Positions 44,925 to 52,207 of a stretch of DNA of 64,000 nucleotides are shown here, in pieces. The first letter of the stretch is position 1; every line of letters starts with the position of its first letter. This stretch comes from Candidatus Obscuribacterales bacterium (GTDB lineage: Bacteria > Cyanobacteriota > Vampirovibrionia > Obscuribacterales > Obscuribacteraceae), in assembly GCA_020054205.1 (NCBI GenBank), contig JAGVLS010000020.1:180007-244006 (forward strand). The letters are read 5' to 3'. Under the pieces are notes generated by a model. The model worked only from the letters and a program-made list of their open reading frames with translations, was not told the origin of the DNA and made no database searches. Position numbers and translations under genes: made by a program.

Positions 44925-46538
44925 ATGCAAAAGCTCTTAGTTAAATTAATTTGTTTATCTATGATTGTGCCAAGAATCTTAGTATCTATGTCTTTGCCTG
45001 CTTATGCAGCTGATTCAAGTAAAGCAATAGAGCCTAGTCCTTCGCCTTTGCCTGTATCCAATAAAGTTGAGCATACTCGTGCCAAAGCTAGTGCTGTTAA
45101 ACCTAGTTTTGCTCCGCCTTTAACTCCAGAACCAGCGCCCGCGCCAGAGCCAATTAAATCTAATACTGCCAATTCTCAACTCAAATCAGCACCTGAGAGA
45201 ACAAATGCTTATGAAAAATTTCCTGCTGTAGCTGAAATGGAACATTTAATGTTTGGTTATTCAAGTCCAAATGTTTCATTAGAAGGTAGACTTGATCACT
45301 TAGAACATGCTGTTTTTCAAGAAAATTTTGCTCGCCAAAATACAGACGAACGTATACAAAGACTGACAAGTACATTAATCGGTAAAAGCGAAAGTCTTAT
45401 GCATGGGCAAGGAGAACATGTTAAGTTAAACAAAATTGAAAAAAAAGAAGCTATTGCCAATGATTTAAATTCTAATGCTGAATATCAACAAGAATTATCT
45501 AAATCCGCGCTTGAGAAATTTGCTTTAGAGCTTGTAAATTTTAAAAGAGCAGAAACAGGACTTGCTCCACTTGCTTATAGCGAATTAGCCTATAAAGTTG
45601 CTCAAGAAATTACAGATGATTTGGCAAAACGTAATATTGTTTCTCATTTAAATAGGCAAGGAGAAAATCCTGATTTACGTTATACCAAAGCTGGAGGAAC
45701 TGATGCTATCAGCGAAAGCTTGATTGTACTTGCCGACGGTGAGCCGTATAAAGCAAATAAGGCTTTAATACACAAAATATTTGATACGTTGTATTCTCGA
45801 CAAGATGATCGAGAAGCATTGTTGTCACCCAATGCTACTCAATTTGCCTTTAATTATTCATTGACCGAAGATCATAAATATTTAATTGTCTGCTGTGAAG
45901 TAATTACTGATCATGCAGATGTTGAACCAATAAAACAAGAAGTTGCAGTTGGCGAAAAAATTGAAGTTAGAGGTGTGATAAATAAACCCTATCAATTTGA
46001 AATGATATCGCTTGCTTGGGAAGGTGAAAATCCAGAAGGAGCTATATTGGAAGATGATATTTCTACCGCGCGTGATGCTATGCCATATTTCCCTCCATTA
46101 GATTATGAAGCCTATGCTGGTAAAGCTGAGCGTGATTGGGAAAAACCAATAAGAATGCTGCAATATGCAGGGATTGGTTTAGCTTTAGCCGGTGGTTTGT
46201 TTATGCCACCGGTAGCATTAGCTGCTCCTTTAATTGCGGCCTCAGCTGGTACGCCAAAACCAAAAGCATTTTCAGATATTCCTATTAAAGGTGGTGTGAA
46301 ATGTGCTGGACCAGTTTTTTCTTTTAAAACGCCAGTAGATAATGATAATAAAGCTGGTTTGTATTATGTTACTGTTTGGGCATCAACTGGTGGCACTGGG
46401 GTAAATAAAAACATGGTAGCAATTAGCCGACAAGTAATTATTGCTAAAGCAGACAATAATGAAAAAGATGAGCCTAAAGAAAAGAATACAAAGAATAAAA
46501 AGAAAAAAAATAAAACTGAAAATACGGAGAAAGAATAA
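44925..46538 (+). CDS. Exported CAP/SCP-domain protein with RLDHL motif
   Basis: 537 residues. Signal peptide to about residue 28 (PAYAAD); Pro-rich linker (about 45-85). Residues about 103-145 carry MEHLMFGYSSP-SLEGRLDHLEHAVF, a motif also in the matrixin at 59175. A CAP-like domain follows (about 190-320, LELVNFKRAETGLAPLAYSE, ISESLIVL). The C-terminal half has a beta region (about 335-420), a hydrophobic patch (about 415-445), and a final Lys/Glu-rich tail. CAP proteins are extracellular and of diverse function. The vWA gene begins 2 bp after its stop. Confidence 0.68.
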   Translation: MQKLLVKLICLSMIVPRILVSMSLPAYAADSSKAIEPSPSPLPVSNKVEHTRAKASAVKPSFAPPLTPEPAPAPEPIKSNTANSQLKSAPERTNAYEKFPAVAEMEHLMFGYSSPNVSLEGRLDHLEHAVFQENFARQNTDERIQRLTSTLIGKSESLMHGQGEHVKLNKIEKKEAIANDLNSNAEYQQELSKSALEKFALELVNFKRAETGLAPLAYSELAYKVAQEITDDLAKRNIVSHLNRQGENPDLRYTKAGGTDAISESLIVLADGEPYKANKALIHKIFDTLYSRQDDREALLSPNATQFAFNYSLTEDHKYLIVCCEVITDHADVEPIKQEVAVGEKIEVRGVINKPYQFEMISLAWEGENPEGAILEDDISTARDAMPYFPPLDYEAYAGKAERDWEKPIRMLQYAGIGLALAGGLFMPPVALAAPLIAASAGTPKPKAFSDIPIKGGVKCAGPVFSFKTPVDNDNKAGLYYVTVWASTGGTGVNKNMVAISRQVIIAKADNNEKDEPKEKNTKNKKKKNKTENTEKE

Positions 46539-46539
46539 A

Positions 46540-47469
46540 TTGAATTGGCTTATAAAAACAAGTGCCATGCTTATTTTACCTAGCTATATTTATGCAGGTT
46601 GTGCTTTGGCACAAAACCAAAATGATGTTTTGCAAGGCAAAACACAATCACATTTATTGCAAGGCGGCACCCAATCACATTTGATTCAAGGTAATACTCA
46701 GTCAACCATGTTGCAAACAGGCACTGATTCTACTCTTATTCAAGGTGGTACTCAATCTCATCTTATTCAAGGCAATGTTGAAAAAGAAGCCGGTGCTATT
46801 AACGTACTTATATTGATTGATGCATCCCAAAGCATGAAAGAAGGATTGGCTGGAAATTTTTTAGGTGATACTGAGCAAAAAATGGATATAGCAAAGCGTG
46901 TATTGCAAAATGCAGTTGCTCGTATACCAGGAGATATTAATTTGGGTTTGCGTGTATTTGGACAAAGCTTTAGTGGTGATGATAGTTTAGACTGTCGTCA
47001 AACAGCTTTGCTTGTACCAATTGGACAAGGTAATCGTCGATCCATAATTGAGAAAGTTAGACAATTACGTCCGTTTGGACTTACTCCTCTTACATATGCT
47101 CTTATGCAAGCAGGTAAAGACTTAGTGCAAGTGCAAGGAGAAAAAACCATTATTTTAATTTCTGACGGAGCAGAAACGTGTGGCGGCGATCCTTGTGCTT
47201 ATATCGATCGACTGAGACAAATGGGTATCAAAATTAAAATTGATATTGTTGGGCTTGGACTAAAAAGGGATAGAGAAGCAAAAGAACAATTAAATTGTAT
47301 TGCTGAAAAATCAGGTGGCAAATTTTATGATGCAAATACTGCAGCAGAACTAGTCGATAGTATAAATTACAGTGTAAAACAAGCCATAAGTGGAAAGGTA
47401 ATTACACGTCTGAAAAACCCTGCCATTAATAATGAAATATTGCCGCCAGAATTAAGAAAAAGCAAGTGA
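46540..47469 (+). CDS. Exported von Willebrand factor A protein with 9-residue repeats
   Basis: 309 residues from TTG at 46540; GGAGA lies 10 nt upstream. A longer frame to 46441 overlaps the previous gene and is Lys/Arg-rich, so I reject it. A signal peptide ends near GCALAQ (residue 25), then five tandem 9-residue repeats (31-75), then the vWA domain (about 88-280). The MIDAS is complete: D94-A-S-Q-S98, FGLTPLT (Thr), and SDGAETCGGDPC (Asp209). Metal-dependent ligand binding on the cell surface is expected. It looks co-transcribed with the CAP-domain gene. Confidence 0.8.
   Translation: MNWLIKTSAMLILPSYIYAGCALAQNQNDVLQGKTQSHLLQGGTQSHLIQGNTQSTMLQTGTDSTLIQGGTQSHLIQGNVEKEAGAINVLILIDASQSMKEGLAGNFLGDTEQKMDIAKRVLQNAVARIPGDINLGLRVFGQSFSGDDSLDCRQTALLVPIGQGNRRSIIEKVRQLRPFGLTPLTYALMQAGKDLVQVQGEKTIILISDGAETCGGDPCAYIDRLRQMGIKIKIDIVGLGLKRDREAKEQLNCIAEKSGGKFYDANTAAELVDSINYSVKQAISGKVITRLKNPAINNEILPPELRKSK
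46630..46764 (+). repeat. Five tandem 27-bp repeats within the vWA gene
   Basis: Units encode [LI]-Q-[GT]-[GNK]-T-[QD]-S-[HT]-[LM]. Copies 2 and 5 (LQGGTQSHL and IQGGTQSHL) differ at one residue, while synonymous codons differ, so the repeats are old and protein-selected. They form a stalk of polar turns between signal peptide and vWA domain. Confidence 0.75.
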
Positions 47470-47529
47470 ATAATATTCAGACAATACCGCAGTGAACGAA
47501 ATTCACTAATAGTTGGCATGGTCTTTTGG

Positions 47530-47559
47530 CAAATATCGTTTATCGATAAACGATATTTG
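47530..47559. repeat. 30-bp perfect palindrome
   Basis: Both halves are exact: CAAATATCGTTTATC meets GATAAACGATATTTG. It lies after the vWA stop and before the toxin-antitoxin remnant, with an eight-C run following at 47569-47576. No T tract follows, so it is not an ordinary terminator. A protein-binding or recombination site (for example the operator of the decayed module) is plausible. Confidence 0.65.
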
Positions 47560-47606
47560 AATTTTGAACCCCCCCCAACCAATAATTTATCTAGTATATT
47601 CTAAAT

Positions 47607-47759
47607 CTAATGTTTGCTAGCAGAAGATAATTCAAAGCAATTATCCATAATAAGTTTTCGAAAATCTTCAGCTACTATTGCCCAATCCACAATGTCAACT
47701 TTGTAAGGTAGGTTTGACTGGCTGAATGCATCTTTCAGATTAGCCAATATCAATTGGCA
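47607..47759 (-). pseudogene. Remnant of MntA/HI0073-like nucleotidyltransferase (antitoxin), C-terminal part
   Basis: A minus-strand frame of about 50 codons, ending at TAG 47607, reads LANLKDAFSQSNLPYKVDIV and then DWAIVAEDFRKLIMDN. This resembles the C-terminus of minimal nucleotidyltransferases (SxLPYKVDxVDW, FRxxI) that act as antitoxins by AMPylating HEPN toxins. The GSxxRG...DxD catalytic part is missing, and a stop lies upstream in frame, so the gene is truncated. It directly follows the HEPN-like fragment, with which it overlaps by 10 bp. Confidence 0.6.
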
Positions 47760-47932
47760 TCATGCAATGACTCCAACAATTCCTTAGCATCTGGGAGAAA
47801 TAATTTAGCACGTTCAAAAACTGCAATAGCTGCTTCGCTATATTCAAATCGCTGAATAACTCCATCACGACGTAAATCGTCATTAGGATTTTGCAGCGCA
47901 TTGTTTAATGAGTTTAGATTTAGTGTTTCTAT
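47750..47932 (-). pseudogene. Remnant of HEPN (HI0074/HepT-like) toxin gene, N-terminal part
   Basis: A frame of about 60 codons opens after TAA with an ATA codon, so no start is left. It encodes IETLNLNSLNNALQNPNDDL and RRDGVIQRFEYSEAA, like the N-terminus of HI0074-family HEPN proteins (RDGVIQRFE block). The remaining segment (FERAKLFLPDAKELL) is more TPR-like or diverged, and TGA ends it at 47750. The typical RNase motif of the toxin is absent. Order and adjacency fit a collapsed hepT-mntA operon lying 11 bp after nuoM. A TPR fragment is the alternative for its second half. Confidence 0.48.
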
Positions 47933-47943
47933 TTATCAAAATC

Positions 47944-49488
47944 TCAGCGCATACCTATTTTGTTTTTCGAGACAATGTTTTGGCACATATTATCGGTAAG
48001 CGAAGTGTATTTTTTCGATAACCAAAGTGGATAAATACCTAAGAAAATAATGAGGACTGATAAGGCACTTGCTATTACCTTTTCATTTAAAGTCATGTCA
48101 GTTAAATGACCAGCCCATTTTGCTTGTTCTGGACCATAAAAAAGTCTCTTTAATAACCAGAGCATATATCCAGCTGTTAGTATTACTCCAAGTGCGGCAA
48201 AGGCTAAACATCCACGGACAAACATAGGATGTTGTAGAACTGATGCCATGGGCGATGTAAATGCTCCATAAAATACTAAAGCTTCAGCAACAAATCCAGA
48301 TAATGCTGGCAGCCCTAAATTAGCTAATGCTGCTAACATCCAGAAATAAAATATATATGGCATTTGTTTAGCTAGTCCACCACCTATTTCAACTAGGTTG
48401 CGCGTGTGTACGCGGTCATAAACTGTACCAACTAAAAAGAAGAGTGCTGCTGATATGATGCCATGGCTTATCATTTGAAATACTGCACCGTTTAAAGCTA
48501 AAGCAGATAATGATCCAATGCCAACTAAAATAAAGCCCATATGAGAAACGCTAGAGAAAGCAATGATGCGCTTCATGTCTGTTTGAACCAAACAAGCAAT
48601 AGCTGCCCAAACTATATTGAAACAGCCTAAAGCAATAATCCATGCGCCATAAGTGACAATTACATCTGGGAAAAAGCCCATACAAATTCTCACTAGACCA
48701 TAAGAGCCCATTTTTAGTAAAAGTGCCGCTAATATCATAGATATTGGTGTTGGTGCTTCTACGTGCGCATCTGGTAACCATGTATGAAATGGAAATGATG
48801 GCAATTTGATAATAAATGCCAACATAAAACCAAGGCATGCTAAGGCTTGCACTGCTGGTGTTAAATTAGGTGCTTGCTTGGCTAATTCCACCATATCGAA
48901 AGTAGCTGGCAATACGCCTGCGGCGTTTAGTTGGAAATATAAATACAAAATTCCAGCTAGCATAAAAATGCCGCCTAAAAATGTATAAAGTAAAAACTTC
49001 ATGGCAGCATAATCGCGACGTGGTCCGCCCCAAATAGCAATTAAAAAATACATTGGTACAAGTTCTAACTCGTACAAAACAAAAAACTGTACTAAATCCA
49101 ATGAAACGAAAACACCCAGTATAGATGTAGTAAGCAGGAGTACTAAACTGTAATAAAATTTTGAGCGGTTTTCACCGACTTTTTCGCTGGCTAAAACTGC
49201 CATTAACGTAACAAAAGCAGTTAGTGCTACTAAGCATAGGCTCATGCCATCAATGCCCACATGATATGAAATTGGAATTGGATAATTTATCCAATTTATT
49301 TTTTGGACAAATTGCATGCCATGTACATCAAGTGAAAAGTTTGACCATAAATAAGCAGATACAACTATGAGCATTCCACTTGCAATAAGTGCTAATGGTC
49401 TAGCTGCTTTATTAGGTAAAAGACCAATGATTATGCTTCCTATAAAAGGAATGAGAAGTAAGCTAGTTAAAATGTCGCTTGTGCCCAC
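47944..49488 (-). CDS. nuoM: NADH-quinone oxidoreductase subunit M (proton-pumping)
   Basis: 514 residues from GTG at 49488 (AAGGAGA 7 nt before). About 14 membrane helices. Conserved: the pumping Glu in FVLYELELVPMYFLIAIWGG (about 130-150), FHTWLPDAHVEAPTPISMIL with the Lys following (LLLKMGSYG), and the late MFLLGxHxR-type SHMGFILVGIG block. It forms part of the membrane arm of complex I. No other nuo gene except divergent nuoL is here, so the rest is elsewhere. Confidence 0.92.
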   Translation of the reverse strand: MGTSDILTSLLLIPFIGSIIIGLLPNKAARPLALIASGMLIVVSAYLWSNFSLDVHGMQFVQKINWINYPIPISYHVGIDGMSLCLVALTAFVTLMAVLASEKVGENRSKFYYSLVLLLTTSILGVFVSLDLVQFFVLYELELVPMYFLIAIWGGPRRDYAAMKFLLYTFLGGIFMLAGILYLYFQLNAAGVLPATFDMVELAKQAPNLTPAVQALACLGFMLAFIIKLPSFPFHTWLPDAHVEAPTPISMILAALLLKMGSYGLVRICMGFFPDVIVTYGAWIIALGCFNIVWAAIACLVQTDMKRIIAFSSVSHMGFILVGIGSLSALALNGAVFQMISHGIISAALFFLVGTVYDRVHTRNLVEIGGGLAKQMPYIFYFWMLAALANLGLPALSGFVAEALVFYGAFTSPMASVLQHPMFVRGCLAFAALGVILTAGYMLWLLKRLFYGPEQAKWAGHLTDMTLNEKVIASALSVLIIFLGIYPLWLSKKYTSLTDNMCQNIVSKNKIGMR

Positions 49489-49613
49489 TTAAATATCTCC
49501 TTGAGAACCAGTCTCTTTGAATCACTTGCTAAGGGTATTTCAAGATTTTTATCGCTTCAGTATATCGATAAGTTTTATCAGTGTCCCATAGCAATTAGAG
49601 AAGTAACAAGACT

Positions 49614-49653
49614 ATTACTTATAGATTGAAGTAATACTTATACAGTGTAGAAT
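49614..49653 (+). promoter_or_regulatory. Promoter and inverted repeat upstream of nuoL
   Basis: TTGAAG (49626-49631), a 16-nt spacer and TAGAAT (49648-49653) could be the nuoL promoter. ATTACTT (49614-49620) and AAGTAAT (49629-49635) form a perfect 7-bp inverted repeat with 8-nt centre overlapping the -35 box, and a third half-site AAGTAAC precedes it near 49601. A regulator binding there would control nuoL, and perhaps divergent nuoM. Confidence 0.42.
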
Positions 49654-49712
49654 TCAAGGTTGATAGAATTTATCAATATATATGTTTGTTTTAACTTTCT
49701 GGAGATATAACT

Positions 49713-51758
49713 TTGTCTGACGTCTCACCACTTCTTCAATCTGCTTATTGGATTGTTTTGGCCCCTGTTATTGCCGCATCAGCAATAATTCTTTCTTACT
49801 TACTAGGAATAAAAATCAATCGAACCGTTGCAATGGGACTGTCAGTCGGTGCAGTTGCTTATGGTTTTATTCATTCAATATTGATATTTTTAGTTTTAAG
49901 AGACAATGCAACTCCTTATGTAACTAATATTGATTGGTTTGTCGTATCTAATTTCAAGTTAGCAGTTGGACTTTTGGTAGATAATTTAGCTGCTGTCATG
50001 TTGATTGTTGTGACAACAGTTAGCTTATTAGTGCAAATATATACACATGGATATATGCGGGAAGATCCCGGATATAGTCGTTTTTATGCTTATCTTTCTT
50101 TATTTACTGCCTCAATGTTGGGGTTAGTTGTATCAACTAATTTATTTCAAATGTATATTTTTTGGGAATTAGTTGGTGTATGTAGTTATTTCTTGATTGG
50201 TTTTTGGTGGTATAAACCATCAGCTGCTTATGCATGTCTTAAAGCATTTGTTGTCAACAGAGTTGGTGATTTTGGCTTTCTTGTTGGCATTCTTTTCTTG
50301 CTACTTGCTACATTTGGATTTTGGCAAGCACATAATGATCAAGGCATCTTGATGTTTATGGATCCAAGTGGTCATGGTGTGGATTTATCAGGGGCAATTC
50401 AATGGGGTATGCAACATGGCACTCTTACCACTACATTTTTAGGAATAGGTGCTTTAACTTTAATTTCAATATTGATTTTTATGGGACCCATGGCAAAATC
50501 TGCACAAGTACCTTTGCATGTATGGTTGCCTGATGCGATGGAAGGTCCTACACCAATATCAGCTTTGATCCATGCTGCAACAATGGTGGCAGCTGGAGTA
50601 TATATGGTGGCAAGGGCTTATCCTATTTGGCTTAATTGGACAGATCCTTTGCACCCTACAGTCGTAGGAGCAGAAGGCTTAACTGTTGTAGCTTGGATTG
50701 GTGGTATCACTGCTTTTATTGCTGCCACAATTGCTTTAACTCAATTTGATATTAAGCGGACATTAGCTTGGTCTACTGTTTCGCAATTGGGTTATATGTT
50801 TGTTGGCTTAGGAGTAGGAGCTTTTACAGGTGGTATATTCCATTTGTTCAATCATGCGTTTTTCAAAGCAATGCTTTTCTTATGCAGTGGTGTTGTTATT
50901 CACGGATTGCATGGCGAACAAGATATGCGCAACATGGGTGGTTTGAGAAAACCAATGTTTTGGACTAGTCTTTGTTTTTTAATTGGTACTCTTTCTATAT
51001 CTGGGTTTCCTGGTCTAAGCGGATTCTTTTCCAAAGATGAAATTATTGTTGGTGCATGGGATTTCAAAGGCTATGGCCATGAAATTCTTGGTTGGTTAAT
51101 GATATTTACAGCTGGGCTTACTGCATTTTATATGTTTAGAATGTATTTGATGACTTTTTGCGGTGAATACCGAGGACAAGCTCATCCACATAAAGATAGT
51201 GCTTGGTCGCCTTTAACTACACCTTTATTGGTTTTAGCTGTACCATCAATTTTGTCTGGTTATCTGGGCTGTAATTTGGATGTATTGAAATCTTTTTCTT
51301 TAAATCCAAATGCTTTTTCCCAGTTTATACATTTTGGTCAGCATGCACATGTTGAAGAACCAAATCATATGGTGATGCTAATTTCAATAGCGGTTTCTTT
51401 ATCAGGTATGGTTTTAGCATTTCTTGTTTATATGACTAAAGCATTGCCAATTAATACCTGGCTTACGAACGCGGCAATATGCAAGCCGTTTTACAATTTG
51501 TTTTATAACAAATGGTGCTTTGACTATATTTACGAAGATATTTTTCTGAAGAAAATACTATTGCCTGTTTATACTGGCATATGGAATTTAATTGATATGT
51601 TGATCATAGACAATATTGTCAATTTAAACAGAACTCTAGCTTTAGTTGCAGCTGAAGTTTTAAAACATACAGAAAATGGACGTGGGCAATATTATGCAAT
51701 GGTGATTTTTGCTTGTGTAGCTGGTATTACCCTTTATGTTTGGCTTTATGTTCGTTAA
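49713..51758 (+). CDS. nuoL: NADH-quinone oxidoreductase subunit L (proton-pumping)
   Basis: 681 residues from TTG (GGAG about 8 nt before). Around 16 membrane helices. Conserved FWELVGVCSYFLIGFWW (Glu near 150), LHVWLPDAMEGPTPISALIH, TLAWSTVSQLGYMFVG and FFKAMLFLCSGVVIHGLHGE support NuoL. The C-terminal lateral helix (about 620-681) is present. It could be an ion-pumping homolog in another complex, but with nuoM next door complex I is most likely. Divergent from nuoM, an unusual split. Confidence 0.93.
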   Translation: MSDVSPLLQSAYWIVLAPVIAASAIILSYLLGIKINRTVAMGLSVGAVAYGFIHSILIFLVLRDNATPYVTNIDWFVVSNFKLAVGLLVDNLAAVMLIVVTTVSLLVQIYTHGYMREDPGYSRFYAYLSLFTASMLGLVVSTNLFQMYIFWELVGVCSYFLIGFWWYKPSAAYACLKAFVVNRVGDFGFLVGILFLLLATFGFWQAHNDQGILMFMDPSGHGVDLSGAIQWGMQHGTLTTTFLGIGALTLISILIFMGPMAKSAQVPLHVWLPDAMEGPTPISALIHAATMVAAGVYMVARAYPIWLNWTDPLHPTVVGAEGLTVVAWIGGITAFIAATIALTQFDIKRTLAWSTVSQLGYMFVGLGVGAFTGGIFHLFNHAFFKAMLFLCSGVVIHGLHGEQDMRNMGGLRKPMFWTSLCFLIGTLSISGFPGLSGFFSKDEIIVGAWDFKGYGHEILGWLMIFTAGLTAFYMFRMYLMTFCGEYRGQAHPHKDSAWSPLTTPLLVLAVPSILSGYLGCNLDVLKSFSLNPNAFSQFIHFGQHAHVEEPNHMVMLISIAVSLSGMVLAFLVYMTKALPINTWLTNAAICKPFYNLFYNKWCFDYIYEDIFLKKILLPVYTGIWNLIDMLIIDNIVNLNRTLALVAAEVLKHTENGRGQYYAMVIFACVAGITLYVWLYVR

Positions 51759-51773
51759 AGGAGAGCTTTAAAT

Positions 51774-51980
51774 ATGGCTGGTCACGACGATTCTCATGCA
51801 AACAATACCGACGCAGCTGATGACATCATTGCTGAAGGAAGTATTCAAGACAAGATTTTGATTTTGCTTTCTATGATGTGTTTAATTGGTCTTATAGCCT
51901 TTGGCGTACAGTTTGCCAGAATGCAACCCATAGACAGTCATGCTGAAAATCACGAGCAACATGAAAGCCACTTAAAGTAA
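51774..51980 (+). CDS. Small His-rich single-pass membrane protein
   Basis: 68 residues, AAAGGAGAG before the ATG, 15 bp after nuoL stop. A His/Asp-rich N-terminus (MAGHDDSHANNTDAADD), one helix (about 27-48, ILILLSMMCLIGLIAFGVQF) and a His/Glu-rich C-terminus (HAENHEQHESHLK). Flanking His clusters suggest metal binding. It could be a complex I accessory subunit or assembly factor, based on position only. Confidence 0.62.
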   Translation: MAGHDDSHANNTDAADDIIAEGSIQDKILILLSMMCLIGLIAFGVQFARMQPIDSHAENHEQHESHLK

Positions 51981-52207
51981 CTCTTTGGTTATGGAAAGCT
52001 GTCTTTGCATTGCGTAACTTTGTTGTTATAAAAGGCTAAATGCTAATTCAAAACACCTAGGCGGTGAGATACTTGTTTATTGTCTTTAATTACGCAGTAA
52101 AACTTAGTAATAACTAGTGTTTAAGCGTATCTAAGACTGATTTGTACAGAGTATACTGTAAACTGTTGTCATTAAAGTATGTGGCGCTTGGCGCTGGAGG
52201 AAAAACA

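Noticed and set aside
46441..46540. Longer vWA protein starting at 46441
   Set aside because: It overlaps the CAP-domain gene by about 98 bp and its Lys/Arg-rich start is the shifted frame of that gene's Lys/Glu-rich tail.
47944..51758. NuoL/NuoM homologs as parts of an Mrp antiporter or formate hydrogenlyase
   Set aside because: Lengths, pumping Glu and Lys positions and the NuoL C-terminal helix fit complex I, and no MnhB/C/E or hydrogenase genes are next to them.
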